Shown: positions 40,793-53,246 of the stretch, one piece after another
Layout: each line of letters begins with the position of its first letter
How positions within the stretch are numbered: position 1 is the stretch's first letter
From: Auricularia sp. M13
Taxonomy: Eukaryota > Basidiomycota > Agaricomycetes > Auriculariales > Auriculariaceae
Assembly (NCBI GenBank): GCA_037042915.1
Contig: CM073193.1
Location: 3,968,001 to 4,032,000, forward strand
Length of the DNA stretch: 64,000 nt
Reading direction: 5' to 3'
Translations under genes and position numbers: made by a program
The notes under the pieces: model-generated
Seen by the model: only the letters and a program-made list of their open reading frames with translations
Databases searched by the model: none
What the model was told of the DNA's origin: nothing

Positions 40793-42494
40793 TCACTCAT
40801 CTAAGCGGCGTCGTTCCGGACGGCGCTCAATCATATACGGGCGTCTCTGGGTACCAGCGTACACCGACTCCTCGTCGTAGTGCGACTCGGGCGAACGCGG
40901 CCGCGACGCAGCAGCAGCAGCAGGCTCAGGTGAAAGCGACGCTGGCCGCGGAGGAGGTACTCGCGTGGGAGTGAAGCTGGTCCGCTGCGGAGGCGGCGGT
41001 GGTACAGGATCCGGGAAGAGTGTGAACTGGGGCGAGCTGGTCTGCGGCTGCGGCATGTCGGGGTATACGACGCGGTGCACGGCGAATGGGTCCTGTGCAA
41101 TCTGCCCCGCTGCGGCGTCGAGCGTTGAAGGCTGACGGATAGGCTGTATGCCCGCGAAGCGCGCTGGAAGATAATGCCATCCCTGACTCTCGTGCGTGTT
41201 GCCGGATGAGTTGACAGAACTCATGCTCGTGGGACGATGTGGCGCCGCACGCGAGGAACGTGACGCGCTCGAGTTGGCGCGACGGAAAGCGACGACGTCG
41301 TCCTCGTCGAGCATGACGTGCCGGTCACGTGACCTGCGGCGCTTGCACAACCAAAATATGAGCCCGCACAGGCCGATGAGGATCAGCGCGGAGAACGTGA
41401 ATACGAGCGCCGTGGCTTGCTTGTTGTGCAGCAAACTGCACGAGATTTCCGTTAAGACTCTGGATACGGCCTCACACAGACGCTTGTACACACCTCGAAT
41501 TAGCTGGTCTGCTGTCAGGCAGCGACTTCGTGTTATATCTGGGCCAACTTGGGGTGATGGCGCATTGGAAGTCGTGGGAGCATCCTCGTCTGCCACGTCG
41601 CTCGAAGAATCGTTCGGCGTAGGCGCGGGTCTGAACTGGTCGGCAGTACCTGATCTGCGCGCCCCGTGTCAATCGTCGCAGCGCTCGACGTAAGGGTTGA
41701 CTTACTCAGGTGTTGAATGCTCCGGAGCGCTCGAGTGCTGAGAGCTCGATGTATGCGAAGGACTGTCGCTGGTACGGTCTTCGTCGGCGAGGACGGCTTG
41801 GGAGTCTTAGTCGAAGAGGACGGCTTTGGTGTCTTGGTCGACGACGACGGCTTGGGGGTTGTATTCGGCGGTGGCCTGGACGTGGATTCAACGCGCTGTG
41901 TAGGCGTAGTCGTCGAATGAGTGGTTGTGGTGGCCTTCGACGTGCTGCTCGTCCGGGACGTTGTTCGTGAGCTATCCGTCGTCGTGACCGTCGTCGTAAC
42001 CGTCGTCGTAGCCGTCGTCGTCGATGTAGAGGAGGACAGATCATCGCCGAGGACGGGAGTCGGACCGGGATTGCCAGTGCCACGTGGAGGCGACGTTGAG
42101 GAAGAAGACGATGCCGTTGAATTCGTGATCGCAGGTGTCGACGCAGCGGGCGGAGACGAAAAGGGATCAGGCGACGAGGAAGAACTACGGTTGGTGAGCA
42201 TGCTCGCAAGGAAATCGTTGCGGACAACTCACGAAGACGAGGACTCGAGCTCGAGCTCGACTGAGACGGCGTCGGCTCAGGCTTGGCAGGCTCGGGCTTG
42301 GGGTCCTCGGTGGGCTCGTCCGGGCTGGCAGTGACCAGCGGCGGAGGATCCGTCCCAGTGGGGTCTGGTGCGGCGGCGGCCTTGAGCGGCGCGGGGTTAA
42401 TCGCGCTCGCACGGCTCAGGACCTTGGCATCCTGGAGCTGTCCGGCAGTGGCCAGCGCAGCGAGGAGCAGCGCAGCGACGATGCGCCCGTGCAT
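40793..42494 (-). CDS. Ser/Thr-rich single-pass surface protein
   Basis: Start ATG 42494: signal peptide IVAALLLAALATAGQ, then Pro/Glu-rich sequence, an intron (about 42190-42232), and a Ser/Thr-rich, surely O-mannosylated region with STTTATTTVTTTVTTT and three tandem TPKPSSSTK units. One transmembrane helix ATALVFTFSALILIGLCGLI precedes a basic stop KRRRSRDRH and a Pro-rich cytoplasmic tail of about 200 residues ending ERRPERRRLDE. Layout (secreted mucin-like stalk, one helix, short-to-medium tail) matches Wsc/Mid2/Msb2-type wall sensors, but no cysteine-rich WSC domain is present. A 32-base segment (41763-41794) behaves as an intron because the Ser-rich frame continues only if it is removed. 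Function inferred only. Confidence 0.68.
41779..41859 (-). repeat. Three 27-base tandem units encoding TPKPSSSTK
   Basis: Units at 41833-41859, 41806-41832 and 41779-41805 encode TPKPSSSTK, TPKPSSSTK and TPKPSSPTK. Codon choice differs between units, so they are old rather than freshly duplicated. A putative 32-base intron starts inside the third unit. Confidence 0.8.
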
Positions 42495-43146
42495 GCTCAC
42501 ACGACGGTAGCGGCGGGGGGAGAAGCACGCAGCGCGTCTGGGCGCTCTTTTGCATGAGTACTTTATCTGTCTCCTGGGCACAAGGTCAGGAGCTTGGTGG
42601 CGGGGCGATCCCACACGGTGTCCCAGTACAGCTGACCGGCTCCACACATCGCCGTCAGAGCGGGAAGCTCGCGCAAGAGCATCGTGCTGGCCGGGCCCAT
42701 CCACCAATACAGAACTTCGGTGCCAGCTCGGCCATACCGCGTGGTCATGCAACCGGTGCTTGCTCTGGACAACAGTAAAAATGGAACTCTTCCCCGGTGT
42801 ACCTCTCTTGAGATGTGCGCGGACAATAGGTGTACTGTACTACAGACACCGACTCTCGGCAACACGGACAGCGCACTGGGGTCGTCATGTCGTGAAATTA
42901 TCATCCAGAGGAAAATGCGAAACTACTGAGAGATACATTGGTTGAGAGGCGAGAGTGCAGACGAGCATGCAATGTATAACACTATGAGGCAGTCTGACCA
43001 AATGAGATGTGCTGGATCGGAGGCAACAGATGAGAGAGAGACGAAGGGACCAAATGACGAAAGCGACAGCAAACGGCGCGACAATGCTTCAGACGTAGAA
43101 CCTAGCACGCAACATGTCAGTTCGTATGGCCATCGAGGTGAGGGAC
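42495..43146. other. Intergenic region, no gene seen
   Basis: 652 bases between the start of the surface protein gene and the IQGAP stop. Open frames on the plus strand (42550-42945) show no motif. Should contain the surface-protein promoter and the IQGAP 3' UTR. Confidence 0.45.
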
Positions 43147-46100
43147 TTACTTCTTGTTGATTTGATACAGCAGGAAATTGACATGCACCTTCACCATGCC
43201 GTCGAAAAGGGGGAGCGAAATGCGGTTCTCGAATTGAGCTTGTAGCAGGTCCTCCATGCGAAGTTCGGTCGACGCTACGAGCGTGCTCGCCCCTAACGTG
43301 TTGTTGAAGATCTCAATCGTAAACACGTGCATCTTGTCCGAGGAGATGATAATGTCGATCTTTTCGAACTGTCGCGGAGAGAATTGGTCCATAGACAGGA
43401 GAATGCTCTTGTCGTATAGTTCTTGTGCGCTATACTTGAAGGAACCAAACTGAGCGCTTTTACCAGATCGTTGCACATCACGCTGGTGGAAGAACTGCTT
43501 CGTGAAGGGCATGACAAACCGCTTCTTCCTGTTAAAGATGTTATTCTTGTCTCATGTCCCGGCCTGCTCAAGCCCACGTACCCTTTTCCACGCTGCATAG
43601 TGCTCATCGTATTCTCCACGTAGTGGTGATAGCTGTTGATCTGCTCCTCGAAGTATTTCTTGCGTTCCGCAAGGTAACGCAGCGCATCCTGCATGCTCTC
43701 GATTTCCTGCTGCCGCAATAAGCGCTTGCGATGCTTGCTGCGGACGTCGCCAGCAATTGCATTGAGAATGGCTTGGTAGCCGTCGGAGCGCGTGACCTTG
43801 CCCAATTTCTCCAGTTCCAACAAGTATGAGATCGCCCGAATCTTCACCTCACGGAACGACAGCCTAAAACAACCATGAACATGCCGCTCGATGAGAAACG
43901 CGACCACGCACGATTGTATATCATCCAGGCGATAGGCGCCCTCATGACCGGTGGTCGACGGCATACGACGATTCCGCCTAGATCGTACGCGGTCCGTGGC
44001 AATTTGATTGTCAACGATGTCCATCCACACAGCTTCGTGGTCTTCCGTAACCTCTTGCACGAGAGAGTCGTAGAGATCTTTCGAAGGCTGCACACGGAGG
44101 ATGGCGAGGACACCGCGTTTAGCTTGCACCCATAGCGCCTTCTCTTCTGCCTGGGGATCTGAAGTAGGGTGAGCGAAAAGATGGATTTTATCTGATTGCG
44201 GCTACCTGCTACGTTGGCAAAGCGATTTGTCAGCTCCAGAGTGACCGCACGATCGCGAGCGTCCTTCAATTCGTCCGAACCGAAATGTGGTACGCCGTCC
44301 AACTCCGATATGATGACGCGGAGCGGATCGTCGCGTGACATCGCCTGCGAAACCCTTAGCATGGGCCACGGATAACCAGTGCATCTTGGCGCCTCACCAG
44401 ATGGTCGAGATTCTGCATCAGCAAAGTGTGCATAGAATAAACCTCGTTTGGCGAGATATAGATCGGTTTCGGTTGGACTGTCACGTCCAAAAATTCGTGG
44501 GCATGGAAGTAGACTTCCGGTTCGTCGACATCGGCAACTAGAAGAGCGAGGTCAGTGTGAACTGCAGCTCAAAAATGGTCCATGTGTTACCTTCGAAAAA
44601 CCAGGCATTCATCTGTTTGATTGCATCGGCCACGTAGTCGTTCAGAGGCATCAAGCATGGGTCCTCTGCTCCGAAGAGTACGCCCGAGGTAATTTGCATC
44701 AGCATCTTGGAGATCTGGGACAGATTTTTCCTCGATACAGCGCCAATAGTGGTGGGTACAACATCGAAAGTCTCCGGAGTGCTAAGCGTCGATTAGCCAG
44801 GCTACGGCTTCTGTGGTGTATGATACGCACACGATGGCGGGATGAATGTAGCGATAATAAATAAGTCGTCCGATGAAGGCAGCGTGTGTTTCCTCGCTTT
44901 CATTGGGGAATATTTGCTGATGGCTGCGTTAGAAGGAAATTTTCACCCAGATAACACGACCAACCTTGAGCGCTTGCAACGTTTCCCGTGCAAGGCAGCG
45001 CATGCCATATGGCATCCTGCGAGTTGACTGAGTTATCGCGCGTACAAAGTCCTTGGTTAAAGCATGGAGTTTCTGGAGATCTGTTGGCAAAGAATCAGTC
45101 TTCAGTGGATCCGCGGGACTGAGTTCCACTGACGGCGAATGAACTCTGCTCTGGTCTCGGGGTCGTTGACAGCTTCATGGTACGGAAGATCCTTCGGTTT
45201 TGCGCTGACTACGCCTGATTGCATCTCCTCGATGTTGATGCGATTGCGGTAAATCTGGATATTTAGATGAACTCACTGCGAGCACAACGGAGTAAGACTA
45301 ACCAGAGAAGGGTCGGTCTCGAGGTCAAGGTCATGCTCGTCGACGACAGCGCGGACGAGCACCTGCAGCATGTCCTTGACGTACGGGACCTGCTTGGGCT
45401 TGAAATACTGCACTGCGACGTTCATATACATAGGTTGAGCAGTGAATAGATCACGCAGTGTTGGCGCTGCCCGAATTTCCTCCAATGCAGATGCCTGAAA
45501 TATAGTGGTTAATGACAGTTTTTCACGAATTGCACTGGATGACTGACTTGCAAAACCTTGAGAAGAAGGTATTCCTCCCGCCGATCTTGACCAAAACCAA
45601 AGAGCGTCAAAATGACGCGCTCCGCGAGACGCTTGGTCTTGTCGGGCATCTCGACCCGCGATAGACGGTAGAAAAGGCGGGCGAAATACTCTGACCGAGT
45701 CTGCAGGAGATAGAAGAGCTGTTGATACAGCTCCAATTTCCGCCTTGTTGAAGCATCGAGCGCGCTGGGGCCGGCGAACGGGTCGCCGTGTGCAGCAAGG
45801 ACGGATGCGCGGGCAGCATGGGCAGCGGCAGTTTCGGCACCGTGTCGTCTACGCGCCTTGATGACCTCTTCGAAACTCTTGACGTTGTTCACGACGAGAC
45901 CGATCTTGACGTCCAACTCGGCCACCTCATTCTCCAGGTTCTGAACCTCGCGGATACCCTCAACAACTCGTTTGCGCATGCGCTCGAGGTCGATCTCATC
46001 CTCGAAGTCCGCCTCGGAATCGTCAAGAAGGTGAACGAAGTTCTTGATCGTGTTGGCTGTGACACTTTTGCCGAGCGTCAACTGACGATACTGCTCCCTT

Positions 46101-49100
46101 GTTTCCTTCGCGCGGAAGAGGGCTTGGATTTTAATGACCTTGTGCAAGTTGGCGCGGTAGTACTCGAGCTTGGCGCGGAAAGCTTTGCGGGCCATCAATC
46201 CGCGAAGTAGTTTCTGTAGATATGTCGCCTCCTCGTGGCTGTCGTGTAGATAGCGTCTCCATGCCCAAAATTCGTCGCGGACAAGCGCACCACGGCAGGC
46301 AGCCTGGAAGCCTACGACATCCGGTGCAAAGAATTCCAATCGCTTCAGCTGTTCGCGCCCACGATTACGAGTGATTGCTGCCCGCGCGAGCGCCTGGAAA
46401 CCGCCAACGGCTTTGACAACCTCCACTTTGGCAAGTGACTTGTGTATCTGCTGCTGCTTCTGACGCAGGAGCCGCGCACGAGCTTGAGCTTGCAGTTGCA
46501 TGACCACCGGTGAGACTTTGCGCAGGGCGCGGATGAGTAACAGAAGCCGTCGACGGGCAAGGAATGCGCGAGCGGCAGCTTGGATGCGCACGACAACGTC
46601 TGTGACATTGTCGAGTTTGGCCAGCTGTGCGCGGACACGTCGTCGAACCATAACACCGCGAACATGGGCCTGCAAATCGATGACGGATGGCTCGATCCGA
46701 GACAGCTGCGCCTGGTGCGCTAGTGCTCTGCGACGCGCAAGATGTCCGCGAACGGCAGCCTGAACACCGATCACGGAAGTCATGACGACTGGATGGGCAA
46801 AAGTCTTGGTCAACTCGCTGTGGCTCTTGCGGACGACTTTGGCGCGAGCAACGGCCTGTAGCTTGACGAAGGACATCTTGCTCGTACGCAGCGCAGCCTT
46901 GAGACGGGCAAAGCGCCTTCGCTGTAAGACACCCCGCGCCTGCGCCTGCACCTTGGTGATGACGCGGGACGTAGACCGGATCTGAGCCAGCCGCGTGCGC
47001 CAGCGACGCCGAGTTACAACCCCACGAGCAGCTGCTTGAAGGGCCGTGACGAATGGCGTAAGATCCATACGCTTCTTCTCGTCTTCTTTGAGCCTTTGCC
47101 GGACAAGCGACCCATGGCACTGAGCCTGCATCTTCGCAATGTAGCGTTCCGCAATACGCAAGCGGACGGTTTGCGCGGCGCGCGCCTTTCGCGCCAGAAA
47201 GCCGCGCGCAATCGTCTGCACCGCGACGATGGAATCCTCGGCCTCGAGAAGCATACGATCCCTCCCTAATCGGACAGGTATGAGTTGACAACGAACAGAT
47301 AAGAGAAATTTCGCTCACGTTCATCTTCCGTCTCTTCCGGTTCCTCGTTTATCTCACGAGCGAGCTCGCGACCAACGTTGCTGAAGTTAGGCATGGGTAC
47401 ACCGGCGTCCTTCAATCCCTTCTGCGTTTGTCGCAGCTGGTCGTCGGAGAACTGCAGGCGGCCGAGCAGGTTCCCCATGCGCTCAGCCATGCCGCGTCGA
47501 GCGAGCAAGTGGCTAAGTGCGTGGATGCAATAGATAACTTTGGGAATGTTCTTCTTGTCATAAAGATCGGTAAGCTCAAAGATGAAGCACTAAATGTATA
47601 CGATCAGCATTGACGATGAGGAAAACGCGTGTAAGACAGACCTCAGGTAAGCCAACGTTGCGAACAAAGTTCAAGAAATGGTTGATGTTATCCGAATGTC
47701 GATATGAAAGCTTGGGGTGCTAGAGGAATACCGTCAGCGTGACACCCGGCGAGCCAAATGCAAAGCCTACCTCGTAGATGCGACGGACGACAGCGTCACC
47801 CTCCCAAACGCGGGCAAGCTTTGCAAGGACGACGCCATTCCGCAGTCCTTCCTCCATCTCTACGACACCGAAGCCCAGCTCTTCGCCGAGGCAACCTTCA
47901 ATCCACTGCTGCGCTTCACCAACGTGACAAAGATACTCATAGGCCTGCAGGAGATGTCGCTGTACGTCGGCCCACAGTCCAAACCGTGTCGCGGGAGCAG
48001 GGGTCGCCGGCGTATTCGGTACATGACCGGGCTTCCGCGATAGACGCAAGCGACCCCGCATGCCCTGCACGTCGTCGCCGGGAAGTTCAGGTAAGACCAG
48101 ACCATCCCTAGGTGGCGCCAGTGGGGATATCGGCGACATTGGCGGTTCGCTGAGCACGACGCTGCGCTTCGTTGGCGAAGTTGCGCCGGGAGTAGGCGAC
48201 ATCGGCTCCGCAGGCAATGGCTTCTCATCGCGCACCCAGTCGCCGCGACGCGCCTTGCGATCCCGCTTGACCTCCTCAAGGGCCAGCTGACGCTCTCGCT
48301 CCTCTCGCTCCTTATTTAAGCGATCGCGTTCCTTGTCACGCTCACGCCCACGTTCTCGATCCCGTTCCCGTTCTCGCTCTCGCTCGCGACTGCGTTCCCT
48401 GTTGAATGCTTCGTACTTCGCCTCGAGTGGCGGAACGGGAGGAGGCACTTCATCCACGAGCGCCGCCTCGCGCCTGCGGGCATGTCGCGGGGGCGGGTCA
48501 TCGTCATCGCCATCACCCTTGTCCGTCGGCCAGTCCTCGTTGCCATCGCCGCTCGCGATGCGCGGCAGATGACGACCGAGCTTGCGGCCGATAGCCGCCG
48601 CGCCGCTACCGTATAGGCCAGCTTTCTTGTTGGCCATGTACGAGCTTCGGTATGGCTGCGGGTTCATGACCGATGACGCAGGGGAAGAAGAACTGCTGGG
48701 TGGGTCCTCGAATCTAGTAGTCTGTATAGGCGGGCGCGACGCTTCCACTGAGGGTGTCCTCCTCAAGGAATCTCTGCTTGACTCAATAGAAGGCGCTCGA
48801 CGCAGGCCATCGCGATTAGTTTCGACTGAGGGTGTTCTGCGAACGGTACCATATTGCGACACGGGTGAAGGCGACGGAGGATCCAGCGATCCGAGTGCTG
48901 AGCTAGGTCGACGTACAGTGGCGAACTGCGTGCTCGACGTCGTGGGCGATGTCGGTGATGACTCAATTGTGGTCTTCCGAAGCGTGGCAAACGGCGCAGG
49001 CGAAGGTGTAGCAGGCGAATAAGTGGATGAGGACGTAATAGAGTTGGTTCTTCGGAGGGTGCCAAAAGGGTGCGTCACTGTGTCTGTGCTAGGACTCGGA

Positions 49101-49813
49101 GACGGCTGCCCATAGCCTGGCCCGGAAGACGGACCCGCATGCGATGGAGAGTCTGCAGGAGAAGGCACCGAGGACTCGAGCGTGGAGCGTCGTACGCGAG
49201 GTGGAATAGAGTAGTTGCGCTCGAGCGAAGGTGTCTGCCGCGGAGCGGGTGCGGTGAACTGGTTGAAACGTCTGACAGGCGAAGTGGCATTGCCTGTCAG
49301 CTGCGATGAAGGCGAAGATGGCCGCAAATTCGAGGCAGGAGACCACGGCTTGCTGCTGGTGCTGCTTCCAGTGCTGTTGGAAGTGACCTGGCTCAGAATG
49401 GGTGTCGTAATGGGAGCCGTGATGGTATGCCGCTTTGAAATCGTCGACGGCGTAAACGACGTCGTCCTCGGGCTGGGACTGCGTTCTGGCATCTGGTCTT
49501 CGGCCGGGGTGTCTGAGGCCGCTGGCTGGCCATTGAAGACGTCCTGAACCTCGGCACGGGCCTTCTCTTCCCAGCGATTACGAACGCTGTCCATCGAGTT
49601 TGCCACTCTGTGCGATGGCGTCCATCTCCTCGTCCCGCTGGGCGTCGCACTGCCCGTTGGCTGTGGGAAGAGGCCCCGGCCAGAGATCGAGCCAGCGCGG
49701 GACAATGACGACGTCCGCTCGAGCAAACGCGTCTGGTACGCAAACGCGCCCGGCGCACCACTCAGTGGTGGAGAGCTCGCCTGGCCCCCGCTGCCGTTCT
49801 GGTCACTGGCCAT
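43147..49813 (-). CDS. IQG1: IQGAP-family scaffold (Iqg1/Rng2-like)
   Basis: Cytokinetic-ring and polarity scaffold. Start ATG 49813. The first about 600 residues are Ser/Pro-rich and disordered, including an acidic/basic repeat-rich REREREREREKD-type coil near 48310-48420. A calponin-homology domain begins near residue 611 (FGLWADVQRHLLQAYEYLCH, QQWIEGCLGEELG, LRNGVVLAKLARVW). Thirteen IQ motifs follow (45.9-47.25 kb), for example QTIARGFLARKAR, QAAARGVVTRRRW, QAQARGVLQRRRF, QAAVRGHLARRRA, QALFRAKETREQY; these bind calmodulin or myosin light chains. Then the GAP-related domain (ERVILTLFGFGQDRREEYLL, TLRDLFTAQPMYMNVAVQYF) and the RasGAP-C domain (KYSAQELYDKSILLSMDQF, VKVHVNFLLYQINKK, stop 43147). 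Many introns in the 3' half. Shares a promoter with GCP3. Confidence 0.92.
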
Positions 49814-49909
49814 GGGTATAAGGGTGCTCGAGGCTCAAGCTCTGGTGCGGCCGTTGTTGGCGGCAATGAGGTCACAACAAATCAAAACACGTTCCATGCT
49901 GCATTCATA
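49814..49909. promoter_or_regulatory. Bidirectional promoter, IQGAP / GCP3
   Basis: Only 96 bases separate the two ATGs. Two cytoskeletal cell-division genes therefore very likely share one control region. Confidence 0.65.
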
Positions 49910-52900
49910 ATGCCAGCATCTCAACATGCCCTCCCGACGCTCGTTCAGCAGCTAGTACCGCGTTCGCGCACCGACGAGCAGCTTCGAGCCGATCTGGTGG
50001 AGGTTTGCCAGGACATATTAAACAGGTACGCCCTCCGCGGCGTGGTTGCTAGGAGTTGACCAACGCGCCTCAAAGCCACATCGGACATGCGCGCGAACCA
50101 GACGTCGGCGTGCTCTCAGAGCTCATTAAACGCCAAAGTAAGCGTGTCACGCTGCGGATAACGCTGTCCAGTCGCTTAGGCGCGTAGTTTCGCAGACGGC
50201 GCACGACCCGAACGCGTCCCTCCGGTTCTCCAATTTATTGGCGCGTCTCATGGAGCAGGCACGCGCGCATTAGCAGCTGAACTGTGTTCTGACGCCTGTC
50301 TACAGTCCGTGCTTACTCGCAAGCAGTCGGTCTTGCATTTTCTGCAATCATTAGGACCCGCACCGCGTCCAGCGACTGTCAACACTTCATCGTTCTTGCC
50401 GTCTCTACGCCTCGTGCCCCCAGCTCCGCGCTCCAGATCATCACGTGTCCAAAGTCCTGCACCGGTACTAGACATCGACGACAATGAACATGGGCGCACA
50501 CAAGCAGAGATATTGCGCGAATACCGTACGCGGATAGGTATGCCCCCTCCACGCTTCACGAGCGACGAGGCTAACAGCGTATACGCAAGGCAAACCTCAT
50601 CTTCCAGAGCACCTGCTCTTACGCGATACGCTTTTCTTGCTACAAGGTATCTCGGGCAAGCATATTCGATTCGCTGAATCTCGCGGCAATGAACTCGACG
50701 ATGACGAGGCGCGTCTCGTCTTTGTGGAAGATCCTGTGCGTCCCTAAATGATGTGAAACTCACCTGTGCCACTAAACGTCGTTGACAGAAATATATAATA
50801 CCTTCTCCCACTCGCACGCTCATACTGCGTATATCAGAGTTAGGCCATCTTTACTCGCGAGTCTCCGCTTTCGTGCGCGATCGGGAGGGTACACCAGGTG
50901 TTGGGATGATAGAACAATCACTATGCCATTACCTCCAGACCCAGCTCACCGAGTACTACCGCCTCGTCGCGGTACTAGAGTCCCAAATGTCGCAACCATC
51001 GGACACAGGCCTGACATTGCGTCGTTTGGAGGTATGGATTGACGAATGGCGTCTCAAAATGCGCATGATGGCCACCTGCGTCGATGGATGTCGAGGTATG
51101 TGCCGAACAAAACCTATTTCCTCGAAACAAAATGAAAGGGGTAGCAAATAGATACACACGGCGGCGCGCTCGTCAGCCTTATTCACGGACATACGTCCAA
51201 CGGCGATCCATTTGTCCGGCACTTCACCAACGAGCTGCTGGAGGAGGTGTCCAAACCGTTCTTTGAAATTCTGCAGAAATGGCTCTTCGCGGGCGAGCTG
51301 CACGATCCATACGGCGAATTCTTCGTTGCCGTCGATCCAGAGATGGCACATCTCCACCAGCAACAAACCACACTTGGCGCCGATGGTGGATTTGGGGGTA
51401 TCGGTGGAGAAGATGAGGACGGCCAGCGCGACGACGGCGAGGGTGGGCTCAGGTTGTGGCAAGCAAAATATATCTTCTCGAAAGATATGTTGCCGACCTT
51501 CGTCGGAGAAGCGTTTGGCAAAAAGGTTCGCGCTGCTGCCAATTGCTTCCTGACTACCACTGATTAAACAAAATTCTCAGATCTTTTCGACTGGCCGGAC
51601 GTTGAACTTCATACGCTACACGTGTCAGGATAGCGAATGGCTGGCCACGCGCAACAAGATGCGAAACGCTGACCGCAGTATGCAAGAACGAGATCTGGCA
51701 AACTGAATGGCTAATTCCAGATTCTAGCACTACAGTACAGTGACATCGCTGCCCTAGAACGCTCCATCGACGACGCCTTCCGGATCGCAAACCTTCGACT
51801 ATTTGACGTGTTCTTGGACAAATTCAAGTTAATGGACCACGTACACGCTCTCAAGATGTATCTTCTCCTTGGTCAGGGCGACTTCATCGAGCAGCTCATG
51901 GAGGCACTTGCGTGAGTGGCGAAGACTCACCTCCATGGTTATTCTGAGTCTCGTCAGCCCCAACCTCGCGCGACCTGCAAATACGCTCTACCGGCATAAT
52001 CTCACTGCGACACTTGAAGCGGCAGTAAGAGCATCGAATGCAGCCCAGGCTCCGACAGATGTCCTGCGCCGACTGGATGTCCGCATGCTCGCATACACAC
52101 ATGGCGAGCTCGGGTGGGATGTCTTCACATTGGAGTACAAAGTAGATGCGCCGCTAGACACCATTGTGAATCCGGACGCCATGACCGCGTATCTTCGCGT
52201 CTTTAACCATCTGTGGCGTTTGAAGCGGGTGGAACGAGCTTTGAGTGACGGCTGGTCGCGAATCATCGGCGGGGCGAGGTCGTTCCTTCGCGTACCTGGT
52301 ATGCAACCAACTCCTATGCAGAAAGTTATTGATGTCGTGTTCTCAGAACATGAACGCGATTGGCATCAAGCGCGCATCGTCATGGCGGAAATGATTCACT
52401 TTGTCCGGCAGATGCAGGCGTTCTGTCAGCTCGAAGTTATCGAATGCTCGTGGACAGCGTTGGTCGCCTTTGTGCAGAAAAAGGAAGGAGATCTTGATGC
52501 GCTAATCGATGCACATCGCACCTACCTGGACCGTGTCACGAAAAAAATTCTCCTTATCAGCCCTAAGGCTGGAAAAGAGGTATGTATGCGTTGCTTCACA
52601 TTCCGGCTCCTAACAGCCTTCTGTAGGAGTTTCTTCTCGGACAACTACGGGATGTATTCCAAATCATTCTCCAATTCCGCGAAGCAACCGCAAGTCGTCC
52701 TCACTATATTCTTATCCTTGCTATGCTGACGCCATACTATAGGACAGCTTTTACAACCTGACATTGAGTGAAGCGGCCCGACGAGACGCTGAGCGCGACG
52801 TTGAGCGCGTGAGTATTGAGATCGCTTTGCTGGCTTCCAAGTTGATCTATGTTTGTCAGGGTGTCTATACTGCAGCAGAGGTTGCGCCGATTTCAAAGAC

Positions 52901-53075
52901 GGCTTTGACCAATGCGGTCAAGCGCATCAAAGAATACGCCACTGCGTTCTCTGAGCATGTGCAGACAATCGTCCACGGTTTGCAAACGCATCCGGACCTC
53001 GACTGTCGTTTTCTGGCCATTCGGTTGTCATTTTCTGATTTCTATCGTTCGAAAAAGGACAAGGAGAGGTCTTAG
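49910..53075 (+). CDS. SPC98: Gamma-tubulin complex component 3 (Spc98/Alp6/GCP3)
   Basis: Subunit of the microtubule-nucleating complex at spindle pole bodies. Start ATG 49910 (MPASQHALPTLVQQLVPRSR). After several short exons: GISGKHIRFAESRG-type region, LLGMIEQSLCHYLQTQL-type sequence (VGMIEQSLCHYLQTQLTEYY), IDEWRLKMRMMA, HGHTSNGDPFVRHFTNELL, EEVSKPFFEILQKWLFAGEL, DPYGEFFVAVDP (GCP N-terminal grip), WQAKYIFSKDMLPTF, NFIRYTC, HVHALKMYLLLGQGDFIEQL, GWDVFTLEYKVDAPLDTIV, YLRVFNHLWRLKRVERAL (typical of GCP3 rather than GCP2), FCQLEVIECSW. Ends KDKERS. It converges on the BRCT gene, 171 bases apart. At least ten introns. Confidence 0.9.
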
Positions 53076-53246
53076 TTTTCTATGATCATGCCATTCTGAC
53101 CTTGCTATCGATTCGCACACTTTGTACTTCTAGATGTAGTGTCCCGGGTGTTCCTGTTGCAATGACTACAGACAACTTACAGCGTATACATGGCATCATC
53201 GAGAGCATAGACAAAGCAAGATGAGCTATAAAAAAAGCAAATTATA

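Noticed and set aside
41706-42752. 348-codon minus-strand frame over the Ser/Thr-rich gene
   Set aside because: Arg/Pro-rich shadow frame; the signal peptide, Ser/Thr stalk and helix are in the other frames.
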